NCBI GenBank assembly: GCA_964349835.1
Contig: CAYGID010000002.1
Location: 67,343 to 131,342 of the forward strand
Direction of reading: 5' to 3'
Source: JAQVSH01 sp964349835
GTDB lineage: Bacteria > Bacteroidota > Bacteroidia > Bacteroidales > UBA4181
DNA length: 64,000 nt
The position numbers and the translations under genes were made by a program. Positions 50,496 through 59,159 of the stretch are shown here, piece after piece. The notes under the pieces were generated by a model that had not been told where the DNA came from, made no database searches, and saw only the letters and a program-made list of their open reading frames with translations. The stretch's first letter is position 1; each line of letters opens with the position of its first letter.

Positions 50496-53400
50496 ATGGC
50501 TGAAAAGAAATTTATAACCTGCGATGGAAACCAGGCTGCTGCACATGTTGCTTACATGTTCAGTGAAGTGGCTGCCATCTATCCCATTACCCCCTCGTCG
50601 ACCATGGCTGAATACGTGGATGAGTGGTCTGCCAAAGGGAAGAAAAATTTGTTTGGTCAACCCGTAGTGGTTAAAGAACTGCAGTCGGAAGCCGGTGCTG
50701 CCGGTGCGGTGCACGGTGCATTGCAGGCCGGAGCCCTGACCACCACCTTTACCGCATCGCAGGGTTTACTGCTGATGGTTCCCAACATGTATAAGATGGC
50801 AGGCGAGTTACTTCCTGCCGTTTTTCACGTTTCGGCACGGGCTCTTGCTTCGCATGCGCTGTCGATTTTTGGCGACCATCAGGATGTAATGGCATGTCGT
50901 CAAACCGGTTTTGCCATGCTGGCAACGGGCGGAGTTCAAGAGGTTATGGATCTGGCCGGTGTTGCCCATCTGTTGGCTATCAAGTCGAGGGTTCCCTTTT
51001 TGCACTTCTTCGACGGCTTCCGCACTTCGCACGAGATCCAGAAAGTGGAAGAGATTGCGCAGAGCGATCTGGTTTCGCTTCTTGATATGGAAGCTTTACA
51101 GGCTTTCCGCGACCGGGCTCTGAATCCGGAACACCCCGTTACCCGGGGAACGGCTCAGAATCCCGATATCTATTTCCAGGCGCGCGAAGCATGTAATACC
51201 TATTACGACAGGCTGCCCGACATGGTGGAGGCCTGTATGAACGATATTTCTAAAATTACAGGGCGCGAATACCATCCCTTTACCTATTACGGAGCCCCCG
51301 ATGCCGAACATGTGGTGGTGGCTATGGGTTCTATTACCGAAGTGCTCAAAGAGGTGGTCGACCACCTGCTTGCTCAGGGACGCAAGGTGGGTGTGATAAG
51401 CGTGCATCTCTACCGCCCCTTCTCGCCAAAATACCTGCTTAAGGTGTTGCCAAAAACCGTCAAAAGAATCGCGGTTCTTGATCGTACCAAAGAGCCCGGT
51501 TCGAACGGAGAACCCTTGTATCTCGACGTAAGATCGCTTTTCTATGATATCGAGAATGCACCCCTGATTGTGGGCGGCCGTTACGGACTCAGCTCGAAAG
51601 ATACTACTCCCGCACATATGCTTTCGGTTTACGAAAATCTGACCCAAAAGGAGCCCAAAGATGGGTTTACCGTAGGGATTGTAGATGACGTAACCTTCCT
51701 CTCGCTGCCGATTCTTCCTGAAATGAATGTTTCGGCCCCCGGAACTTTCCAAGCTCGTTTTTACGGTATTGGCGGCGACGGAACGGTAGGTGCTAACAAA
51801 AACTCCATCAAGATTATCGGTGAGACCACCGACAAATATTGCCAGGCCTATTTTGCCTACGACTCCAAGAAGACAGGCGGTTTAACGGTTTCGCACCTTC
51901 GCTTTGGCGACAGTCCGATCCGTTCGCCCTATTTGGTGAATACCGCCGATTTTGTGGCTTGTCACGTTCCGGCCTATCTCGAAAAATACGATATGCTCAA
52001 GGGGCTGCGTAAGGGAGGAACCTTCCTTCTGAACAGCTTCTGGACTCCCGAAATGACGCGCGAAAAACTTCCTGTAGCATTCAAGAAGTATTTGGCCAAA
52101 AACGAGATTAGTTTCTATGTTATCAATGCCACCCAGATTGCTCAGGAGGTAGGTCTGGGCAGCACCCGCACCAACACGATTTTGCAGTCGGCCTTCTTTA
52201 AGATTGCAAACGTAATTGCGTACGAATTGGCTGTTAGGGAGATGTACGACGCTAATTCCAAGAGCTACGGTAAGAAAGGCGAAGGAATTGTGAAAATGAA
52301 CAATGCTGCCGTTGACCGTGGGGCTGAGGTGGTGAAAATTGAGATTCCTTCGGAGTGGGCCTCCCTTCCCGATGCGGAAGCTGTATCTGTGGCAGGTCGC
52401 TCCTCCTATATCACCTCGTTTGTTGATATGGTGAACGATCAGAAGGGTGATGATTTGCCTGTGAGCACCTTTGTGAACTTCGACATGGTTGACGGAACCC
52501 TTCTTCCGGGAACGGCAGCTTTCGAGAAACGGGGTATTGCAGTTGATGTTCCCGAGTGGATTGTCGACAACTGTATTCAGTGTAACCAATGTGCCTTTGT
52601 ATGCCCGCACGCCGTGATCCGTCCGTTCCTTCTCGACGAGAAAGAGGTGGCTGCTCTGCCTGAGGGTACCAAAACCAAGAAGGCTATTGGCAAACAGCTG
52701 GCAGGTATGGAGTTCCGCATTCAGGTAAGTATTCTTGACTGTACCGGTTGCGGAAACTGCGCCGATGTATGCCCTGCCAAAGAGAAGGCGCTGGTTATGC
52801 AGCCCATTGATACACAGCGCGAAGAAATTGCCCGCTGGGATCATATTTCAAAGAATGTAACCTATAAGGATACCCTTCTGCCTAAGGAGCAGACGGTAAA
52901 AAATAGCCAGTTTGCCCAGCCTCTCTTTGAGTTCTCGGGTGCTTGCGCCGGTTGCGGAGAGACCCCTTATCTCAAGTTGATTACGCAACTCTATGGCGAT
53001 CGTATGATGATTTCCAATGCTACGGGTTGTTCTTCTATTTTCGGAGGCTCTGCCCCCTCCAGCCCCTACACCACCAATGCGCATGGACAGGGTCCCTCTT
53101 GGGCCAATTCGCTCTTCGAAGACAATGCGGAGTATGGCTATGGAATGGCATCGGGCGTGGAGGCTCTCCGCGACAGAATTCAGCACATCATGCAGGAGGC
53201 TGTCAAGTCGTGCAGCTGCTGTTCGGACGAGATGAAGGCTCTCTTTGGTGAGTGGATCGAGAACCGGACAAGTGGCGTAAAGACCCAGGAGATTACCGCA
53301 AAGCTGGTTCCTATGATGGAAGCTTGCAGCTGCAGCTATTGCAAAGAACTGTTGAACCTCAAGCAATATCTGATTAAGAAGTCGGTTTGGATCTTTGGCG

Positions 53401-54053
53401 GCGACGGTTGGGCTTACGATATCGGTTACGGAGGACTCGACCATGTGTTGGCTTCGGGCGATGATGTGAATGTGGTAGTACTCGATACGGAGGTTTACTC
53501 CAATACCGGCGGACAGTCGTCGAAATCGACGCCTGCAGGTGCCGTGGCCAAGTTTGCCTCTTCGGGCAAGAAAATCCGGAAGAAAGATTTGGGCATGATG
53601 GCCATGAGCTACGGCTATGTTTATGTAGCTCAGGTAGCCATGGGTTCCAGCCAGAATCAATATCTGAAAGCTGTGAAAGAGGCCGAATCGTATCCCGGTC
53701 CTTCGTTGATCATTGCCTACTCACCCTGTATTAGCCATGGTCTGGTTGCAGGTATGGGTAAAACGCAACAAGAGGCGAAACAGGCAGTGGAGAGCGGCTA
53801 CTGGCAGCTCTATCGTTATGACCCGCGCCTTGAGGAAGAGGGAAAGAATCCCTTCCAGCTCGATTCGAAGGAGCCAGACTGGTCGAAATTTCAGTCGTTC
53901 CTCTTGAATGAGGTGCGTTACTCTTCGCTTAAGAAATCGTTCCCTGCTCAGGCTGAGGAGCTCTTCAAAGCGGCCGAAGAGAATGCTAAGTGGCGCTACA
54001 ACGGGTACAAACGGTTGTCGAATCTTTCGTACGAACCTGCAAAGGAGGAGTAG
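50496..54053 (+). CDS. nifJ: Pyruvate:ferredoxin (flavodoxin) oxidoreductase
   Basis: A single-chain PFOR (1185 aa) converting pyruvate and CoA to acetyl-CoA, CO2 and reduced ferredoxin, the oxygen-sensitive pyruvate oxidation of anaerobes. The N-terminal domains show YPITPSSTMAEY and the GPxx/TxxQGL pyruvate region; the ferredoxin-like insert has CIQCNQCAFVCPHA and CTGCGNCADVCPAK; the TPP domain has GACAGCGETPYLKL, ATGCSSIFGG, GGDGWAYDIGYGGLDH and VYSNTGGQ. ATG 50496 is preferred over an in-frame TTG at 50490. Confidence 0.96.
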   Translation: MAEKKFITCDGNQAAAHVAYMFSEVAAIYPITPSSTMAEYVDEWSAKGKKNLFGQPVVVKELQSEAGAAGAVHGALQAGALTTTFTASQGLLLMVPNMYKMAGELLPAVFHVSARALASHALSIFGDHQDVMACRQTGFAMLATGGVQEVMDLAGVAHLLAIKSRVPFLHFFDGFRTSHEIQKVEEIAQSDLVSLLDMEALQAFRDRALNPEHPVTRGTAQNPDIYFQAREACNTYYDRLPDMVEACMNDISKITGREYHPFTYYGAPDAEHVVVAMGSITEVLKEVVDHLLAQGRKVGVISVHLYRPFSPKYLLKVLPKTVKRIAVLDRTKEPGSNGEPLYLDVRSLFYDIENAPLIVGGRYGLSSKDTTPAHMLSVYENLTQKEPKDGFTVGIVDDVTFLSLPILPEMNVSAPGTFQARFYGIGGDGTVGANKNSIKIIGETTDKYCQAYFAYDSKKTGGLTVSHLRFGDSPIRSPYLVNTADFVACHVPAYLEKYDMLKGLRKGGTFLLNSFWTPEMTREKLPVAFKKYLAKNEISFYVINATQIAQEVGLGSTRTNTILQSAFFKIANVIAYELAVREMYDANSKSYGKKGEGIVKMNNAAVDRGAEVVKIEIPSEWASLPDAEAVSVAGRSSYITSFVDMVNDQKGDDLPVSTFVNFDMVDGTLLPGTAAFEKRGIAVDVPEWIVDNCIQCNQCAFVCPHAVIRPFLLDEKEVAALPEGTKTKKAIGKQLAGMEFRIQVSILDCTGCGNCADVCPAKEKALVMQPIDTQREEIARWDHISKNVTYKDTLLPKEQTVKNSQFAQPLFEFSGACAGCGETPYLKLITQLYGDRMMISNATGCSSIFGGSAPSSPYTTNAHGQGPSWANSLFEDNAEYGYGMASGVEALRDRIQHIMQEAVKSCSCCSDEMKALFGEWIENRTSGVKTQEITAKLVPMMEACSCSYCKELLNLKQYLIKKSVWIFGGDGWAYDIGYGGLDHVLASGDDVNVVVLDTEVYSNTGGQSSKSTPAGAVAKFASSGKKIRKKDLGMMAMSYGYVYVAQVAMGSSQNQYLKAVKEAESYPGPSLIIAYSPCISHGLVAGMGKTQQEAKQAVESGYWQLYRYDPRLEEEGKNPFQLDSKEPDWSKFQSFLLNEVRYSSLKKSFPAQAEELFKAAEENAKWRYNGYKRLSNLSYEPAKEE

Positions 54054-54075
54054 GCTCAGCTTACGATCTCTCATA

Positions 54076-54113
54076 AAAAGAGGGTATCCCCGGAAACAGG
54101 GATACCCTCTTTT
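54076..54113. terminator. Bidirectional terminator between nifJ and the PL22-like gene
   Basis: AAAAGAGGGTATCCC (54076-54090) pairs perfectly with GGGATACCCTCTTTT (54099-54113), 8-nt loop, between convergent genes with A/T tracts on both strands. Confidence 0.92.
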
Positions 54114-54133
54114 GCGTTGTGCTGCTTCTTTCT

Positions 54134-55528
54134 CTATTTGTAGGTTCGTTTCAGCAGTTGTTCGGGCAGTTTGATTACGCAGATATTCATGGAGCGGTTG
54201 TCGGCCGAAAGCATGGCCGACTGAATCTGGATCTTTGTGTTGTCGGGGCTGAAGGTGGGGTGGGGGTGGTCGGCTGCAGTGGCTTTATGGCCTGCCGATA
54301 AGAGAATCATCTCTCCGTTCTGGCGGTCAATCAGCCAGATATCCCGGTTAAAGTCGTCGCCCACTGCCCAACGACCGTCGCCCGAACCGCTCACATGCCA
54401 GAGCCCGCTGCCGCTTTTTGTCTGCCCGGCAATGGTCATTTCGCGGGTGCGCAGGTTCACAATGCCCAGTCCGGTGGGTTTCTCGCGAGTTCCCGATGGG
54501 CCCCAGTCGGCTTCCTGCCCGGGGTTTTGGGCGCTGGGCGCAGCTTGCGGGTTTGCAGGTTTATCGGCATCTAGCGGCATTACAGGACGATGTCCCATAA
54601 TGGCAATGGCCACCTCATCTTTCGTAATGACCGCTTCATGGGTAACCCATTCGTACTCGGCCTCCCGATAGAGTGGGCGTAACCCGGTACCATCGGCACG
54701 AACTGTCCAGGTGCGTTGAGGGGCCTTTCCTCCGGTTTCCCAGCAGAATACAATCTCGCCCGGCATCCAGGGGTTAGTTTGGATATGCCCAATCTGAAAG
54801 CCCACCGAAACCACATGGGTAGTCTTTCCCGTTTTTAAATCCATACAGGCAATTCCCGATGGCCCTGCACCCATGTTACGAGGACCGAAAGTGGCTTCAA
54901 TTTTTGTTCCTTCCGGGAGATGACGTGCTGCCTCCTCACGGCTTACTCTGAAATAGACCCGTTCCTCGTCGGCATCGAGGGCCATATCTCCACCGGCACC
55001 CAACTCGGGAGGGGTTACACCACACACCTTTTGGTAAACCGAAGCCTCTTTCAAGGTTCCGGCTTTACTGTCGGCAAACAGTTTTTCAAGATTCACTTCC
55101 ACCACCTCGACACCGCGTGGTGCCATTCGTCCCTGGCCACCTGCTGTTCCGGGCTCAGGGCGTTTATTGCGCATAAAAACAAGCTTCATAGAATTGCGGC
55201 CAATGTTAAGCATCCCGGAGTAGCCCCCCTCTGTTACCTGAACCATTTCGCCACTCTCCTCATTCACAGCAATCGCTTCGCCAGAAACCCGGTTAGAACG
55301 GAAAATCAGCCATTTACCATCGGAAGTCCACTGGTTGTGCGTCTGGTAAATCTTCGAGTCGCCCCCCGCCTGCGAACTGGTCAAGAAAATCAGTTCGGTA
55401 CCGGTTTTGGGATCTGTTATCACCTTTCTTTCGGAGGGTAAGCGTTTTCCAATCTGTGCCATTGCTCCGGTGGAGCAACAGAAGAAGAGAGCCGTAAGCA
55501 TGAACGGCAAAATAAGTCGTTTTGTCAT
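54134..55528 (-). CDS. Secreted PL22-like oligogalacturonate lyase / beta-propeller protein
   Basis: A signal peptide (MTKRLILPFMLTALFFCCSTGAMAQ) precedes a propeller with repeated WD40-like units such as NQWTSDGKWLIFRSNR and HPHPTFSPDNTKIQIQS. The order DPKTGTELIFLTS near the N-terminus, then HIQTNPWMPGEIVFCWE, VTHEAVITKDEVAI and the HKATAADHPHPTFSPD end matches PL22 oligogalacturonate lyases, which cleave pectic oligogalacturonides. Assigned by fold order and locus content, with some doubt. 464 aa; an upstream in-frame ATG gives a poorer signal peptide. Confidence 0.7.
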   Translation of the reverse strand: MTKRLILPFMLTALFFCCSTGAMAQIGKRLPSERKVITDPKTGTELIFLTSSQAGGDSKIYQTHNQWTSDGKWLIFRSNRVSGEAIAVNEESGEMVQVTEGGYSGMLNIGRNSMKLVFMRNKRPEPGTAGGQGRMAPRGVEVVEVNLEKLFADSKAGTLKEASVYQKVCGVTPPELGAGGDMALDADEERVYFRVSREEAARHLPEGTKIEATFGPRNMGAGPSGIACMDLKTGKTTHVVSVGFQIGHIQTNPWMPGEIVFCWETGGKAPQRTWTVRADGTGLRPLYREAEYEWVTHEAVITKDEVAIAIMGHRPVMPLDADKPANPQAAPSAQNPGQEADWGPSGTREKPTGLGIVNLRTREMTIAGQTKSGSGLWHVSGSGDGRWAVGDDFNRDIWLIDRQNGEMILLSAGHKATAADHPHPTFSPDNTKIQIQSAMLSADNRSMNICVIKLPEQLLKRTYK

Positions 55529-55634
55529 AGCAATTAGAGGGTTTGTTTGTACCAAAAGTACAAATTATTCGAAATGTCACGCATGTCGTAGGTAATTAGG
55601 CAGAACAGCTCCGGTTGGGGAGATAAAATTTTTA

Positions 55635-55642
55635 TACATTTG
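55635..55642 (+). promoter_or_regulatory. Putative -7 element of rhaT
   Basis: TACATTTG (exact TAnnTTTG), 36 bp before the rhaT ATG, with TTG 17 bp upstream of the box at 55615-55617. It probably drives rhaT-rhaM-GH105. Confidence 0.5.
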
Positions 55643-55678
55643 TTACATCGACCAAAATCCTACTAACTTCTCATTTAT

Positions 55679-56707
55679 ATGAATACAATCATTGGGCTTC
55701 TCATCATTGCGGTTGGCAGTTTGGGCCAGTCGAGCTCGTATGTTCCCATCAACAAAGTAAAAGATTGGGCCTGGGAGTCTTTCTGGCTGGTTCAGGGTGT
55801 GTTTGCCTGGCTTCTCTTTCCCTATCTGGGGGCTCTATTGGCCGATCCTTCGGGTGCCGGGCTCTGCGAGATTGTTTCGGTTGAGAACGGGGCTGCCTCG
55901 AGGGTGCTGATTTTTGGTGCGCTCTGGGGCGTAGGTGGCCTCACTTTCGGGTTAAGCATGCGCTATTTGGGCGTTGCATTAGGACAATCGATTTCACTGG
56001 GTACCTGCTCGGCATTAGGTACACTCATTCCCGCAATTATCAAGGGAAAGGATCTCTTTACGGGTGAGGGACTTGTTCTTCTTATTGGTGTAAGTATTGC
56101 CATAGCCGGTATTGCTGTAATCGGCTATGCCGGTGCGTTACGAGCCAGCAACATGAGCGAGGAGGCCAAAAGAGCCGCTATTAAGGATTTTGCCCTCACC
56201 AAGGGGCTGCTCGTGGCTCTGCTGGCAGGTGTTATGAGTGCCTGTTTTTCGTTTGGGCTGGAGGCCGGAGAATCCATTCAGCTAAAGGCCCTCACGCTGG
56301 GAGCCTCCCCACTTTTTGCGCAGAATCCTGTAGTTATGTTGGTTACCTTTGGCGGTTTCCTTACCAACGCCATCTACTGCCTCTTCCAGAATGTCAAAAA
56401 TAAGAGTCTGGGAAACTATTTCGGTGTGCCCTCGAAAATTTTGGTGAACAATCTTCTTTTCTGTGCGTTGGCAGGTGTTCTCTGGTATTCGCAATTCTTT
56501 GGTCTGGGTATGGGAAAGAGTTTCCTTTCCGATTCGCCCGTTATGCTGGCTTTCTCTTGGAGTATCCTGATGTCGCTCAACGTAACCTTTAGCAATTTGT
56601 GGGGAATTATTCTCAAAGAGTGGAAGGGTGCCGGTAGCAAAACGGTGGCTGTTTTGGTAGCAGGAATGATAATCCTGATCTTCTCGCTGGTCTATCCCAA
56701 TCTCTGA
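55679..56707 (+). CDS. rhaT: L-rhamnose/proton symporter RhaT
   Basis: A 342-aa polytopic inner-membrane protein with about ten hydrophobic segments. The QSSSYVPINKVKDWAWESFW stretch at the first helix boundary and the GVMSACFSFGLEAGESI region are typical of RhaT, which imports L-rhamnose with protons. It sits with rhaM and two rhamnogalacturonan-active glycosidases, supporting the substrate. First gene of a plus-strand run. Confidence 0.93.
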   Translation: MNTIIGLLIIAVGSLGQSSSYVPINKVKDWAWESFWLVQGVFAWLLFPYLGALLADPSGAGLCEIVSVENGAASRVLIFGALWGVGGLTFGLSMRYLGVALGQSISLGTCSALGTLIPAIIKGKDLFTGEGLVLLIGVSIAIAGIAVIGYAGALRASNMSEEAKRAAIKDFALTKGLLVALLAGVMSACFSFGLEAGESIQLKALTLGASPLFAQNPVVMLVTFGGFLTNAIYCLFQNVKNKSLGNYFGVPSKILVNNLLFCALAGVLWYSQFFGLGMGKSFLSDSPVMLAFSWSILMSLNVTFSNLWGIILKEWKGAGSKTVAVLVAGMIILIFSLVYPNL

Positions 56708-56808
56708 CAATGTTTTACGCTTTCGTACCTATTTCGCCCTTTGTATGCAACTGAATCTATTTCCAACGGCCATATTGCCTGAGGGTTCAAACCATAAAGT
56801 ATAAAACG

Positions 56809-57123
56809 ATGAAAAGAGTGGCTTTTAAAATGAAGTTGTATCCCGGAATGCGGAGTGAGTACGAAAAACGACATGCCGCCCTCTGGCCCGAATTAAAACA
56901 GATGTTGAAGGATTCGGGTGTTTCGGATTACTCCATTTTTCTTGATGAGGAGACCAACACCCTGTTTGGCGTGCAGAAGGTGAGTGGCGACGGCGGTTCG
57001 CAGGATCTGGGAACCACCGAGATTGTAAAGAGGTGGTGGGCCTATATGGCCGATATCATGGAGACGAACCCCGATAACTCGCCCATCAGCACCCCGATGC
57101 CCGAAGTTTTTTACATGGAGTAA
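56809..57123 (+). CDS. rhaM: L-rhamnose mutarotase
   Basis: RhaM interconverts alpha and beta anomers of L-rhamnose. 104 aa with the family start RVAFKMKLYPGM, the catalytic His22 in EYEKRHAALWPEL, the WWAYMADIM segment and the end motif near PMPEVFYME. It is 101 bp after rhaT with no gene between; the stop codon lies inside a 26-bp element shared with the FadL leader (57113-57138). Confidence 0.95.
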   Translation: MKRVAFKMKLYPGMRSEYEKRHAALWPELKQMLKDSGVSDYSIFLDEETNTLFGVQKVSGDGGSQDLGTTEIVKRWWAYMADIMETNPDNSPISTPMPEVFYME

Positions 57124-57138
57124 CACGTTACCACTTAA
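57113..57138 (+). repeat. Copy of the FadL-leader element at the rhaM/GH105 junction
   Basis: ACATGGAG, 8 variable bases, TACCACTTAA: 18 of 26 positions fixed and identical with 33067-33092 and 33168-33193. Reading frame is also kept (ATG GAG ... ACC ACT TAA), and CAGCATGAA follows 12 bp later as the next start, versus 15-16 bp in the FadL leader. Confidence 0.8.
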
Positions 57139-57154
57139 AACCAATTATATCAGC

Positions 57155-58546
57155 ATGAACATTACGACCCGCGCTGTAATGGTGCTTCTGTTGTGCCCAC
57201 TCTTCTCATTGAGTGCGCAGAATCCGGCAAAGAGCATCAACGATTCGAATACCGCTCTACATTTGCTCCAGGCCGGATATCAAACCCCTTACCGGGTATC
57301 GAAGCCCGAAGAGATCAAGAGCGTTCTCGACCGGATGCTTGTCTATCTTGATGTGCAGACCCCTGCCCGGTTGGTGAAAGGGAGTGCACGGGAGCCTATT
57401 TCCGACCTCTCGAAACCTGTTGAGGGAGCTGCCCTTGAAGGGGGCGATTTCCGCTTAATCAGTTATGAATGGGGCGTTACCTACGCAGCTATGCTGGCTG
57501 CAGGCGAGGCTACCGGCGACAAACGTTACACTGCTTATACCTTCGACAGGTTCCGCTTTATTGCCAAAGCCGTGGCTCCTTATCGTGAGGCTATGAAAAG
57601 CAACCCCTCGGTTCGCTCTCCTTTCGGATCGGTACTAACCCCTCATGCTCTCGACGATGCCGGGGCTATGTGTGCGGCTATGATTAAAGCCTCGCGAATG
57701 GGAATTGATGCCGACCTTCGGCCCATGATTGATAACTACACACAGTACATTCTTACCAAAGAGTTTAGGCTGGCCGACGGTACACTGGCCCGAAACCGCC
57801 CGCAGAAGAATACCCTCTGGCTCGATGATATGTTCATGGGGATTCCTGCCATCGCACAATTGGGCGCCCTGACAGGCGAAAAACGTTACTACGATGAGGC
57901 AGTTAAACAGATAGAACTCTTCTCAAAACGGATGTTTGTGAAGGAGAAGGGACTCTATCTGCACGGCTGGGTTGAGTCTTCGTTGCAACATCCTGCTTTC
58001 CACTGGGGAAGAGCCAACGGCTGGGCTATACTCACGCTGGTGGAGGTGCTCGACGTGCTGCCCGAAACCCATCCCGGATACCCGGTTGTGTTGGCGCAAC
58101 TCAGAGACCATATCAAAGGTCTGGCATCGTACCAGTCGGGCGAAGGATTCTGGCACCAACTGCTCGACCGTCCCGACTCCTATCTGGAGACTTCGGCCAC
58201 CGCCATCTTTACCTATTGCATTGCGCGTGCGGTAAACAAAGGGTGGATCGATGCTATTGCGTACGGACCTGTGGCCCAGTTAGGCTGGCATGCCGTATCG
58301 ACCCAGGTTAATGAAAAGGGGCAGGTTGAGGGTACCTGTGTGGGAACCGGAATGGCATTCGATCCGGCCTATTATTATTACAGGCCCATCAATGTAATGG
58401 CTGCACACGGCTATGGACCCGTGATTTTTGCAGGCGCCGAAATGATCAGGTTATTGAAAAATCAGCACCCCAGAATGAACGACAGCGCTGTGCAGTTTTA
58501 CGACAAGGAGATCCCGGGTAACGCTCCCATTTTCAGTGTTGAATAG
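57155..58546 (+). CDS. Glycoside hydrolase family 105 (unsaturated rhamnogalacturonyl hydrolase)
   Basis: Cleaves the unsaturated galacturonyl residue from lyase-generated rhamnogalacturonan oligosaccharides, releasing rhamnose-containing products. A signal peptide (to about 21) is followed by an (alpha/alpha)6 barrel with DDAGAMC (Asp167/168), LWLDDMFMGIP (Asp224/225) and WGRANGW (284-290), all GH105 landmarks. 463 aa, probably periplasmic. It starts 31 bp after rhaM, within the same run as RhaT, which would take up the rhamnose released. Confidence 0.92.
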   Translation: MNITTRAVMVLLLCPLFSLSAQNPAKSINDSNTALHLLQAGYQTPYRVSKPEEIKSVLDRMLVYLDVQTPARLVKGSAREPISDLSKPVEGAALEGGDFRLISYEWGVTYAAMLAAGEATGDKRYTAYTFDRFRFIAKAVAPYREAMKSNPSVRSPFGSVLTPHALDDAGAMCAAMIKASRMGIDADLRPMIDNYTQYILTKEFRLADGTLARNRPQKNTLWLDDMFMGIPAIAQLGALTGEKRYYDEAVKQIELFSKRMFVKEKGLYLHGWVESSLQHPAFHWGRANGWAILTLVEVLDVLPETHPGYPVVLAQLRDHIKGLASYQSGEGFWHQLLDRPDSYLETSATAIFTYCIARAVNKGWIDAIAYGPVAQLGWHAVSTQVNEKGQVEGTCVGTGMAFDPAYYYYRPINVMAAHGYGPVIFAGAEMIRLLKNQHPRMNDSAVQFYDKEIPGNAPIFSVE

Positions 58547-58603
58547 CACCTCGCCTTATTCGCGGTTACACAGTTGTTACGGAGGCAGTAAAACGTAGTA
58601 CGG

Positions 58604-59152
58604 ATGAAATCTAAAACCCTCTTTTGGAGTATGCTATGTACAATACTCTTTTGCTGCCTCCGTTGCGCAGCTGTAGTACCTAATGATGAAAAGCGGACCA
58701 AAACCGTGGACTCGCTCAACGTAGAGCGCTACATGGGGCGATGGTACGAGATTGCCCGTTACGACCACCGTTTTGAGCGTGGATTGCAGGCTGTGTATAC
58801 CAATTACTCGCTGAAACCCGACGGCACCATTCGGGTGGTTAACGCGGGCAGGAAAGGGGGTGTCGACGGACCTTTGCAGGAGGCGGTAGGTCGCACCAAA
58901 AAACTCGATCCGAAAAATCCAGGGAAACTACAAGTCTCCTTTTTTCTCTGGTTCTTTGGCGACTATTACATCCTCGATCTGGACCAAGAAAATTACAGCT
59001 ACGCCGTGATTGGCAGCTCTTCGGAGAACTACTTGTGGATTCTTTCACGCACCCCGCAACTCCCTGAGGCACGACTTGCAACGATTCTTGCCGATCTGCG
59101 CGAAAGGGGATACAACACCGAAAAACTGATCTGGGTGGAGCACCGCAAGTAG
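58604..59152 (+). CDS. Lipocalin family protein (Blc-like)
   Basis: 182 aa with a hydrophobic N-terminus ending in CCLRCAAV, a possible lipoprotein signal. The lipocalin signatures GRWYEIARYDHRFERGL and NYLWILSRTPQL are intact, with the beta-barrel strands between. Blc-type outer-membrane lipocalins bind lipids and fatty acids. It follows GH105 by 57 bp on the same strand but has no obvious tie to rhamnose use. The gene converges on the oxidoreductase with 7 bp between the ends. Confidence 0.9.
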   Translation: MKSKTLFWSMLCTILFCCLRCAAVVPNDEKRTKTVDSLNVERYMGRWYEIARYDHRFERGLQAVYTNYSLKPDGTIRVVNAGRKGGVDGPLQEAVGRTKKLDPKNPGKLQVSFFLWFFGDYYILDLDQENYSYAVIGSSSENYLWILSRTPQLPEARLATILADLRERGYNTEKLIWVEHRK

Positions 59153-59159
59153 GTTCGGG

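Noticed and set aside
51882..53660. Two long minus-strand open frames (320 and 270 codons) opposite nifJ
   Set aside because: They mirror the strongly conserved nifJ coding frame, have His/Asn/Ile-rich unfamily-like products and no signals; they are antisense shadows.
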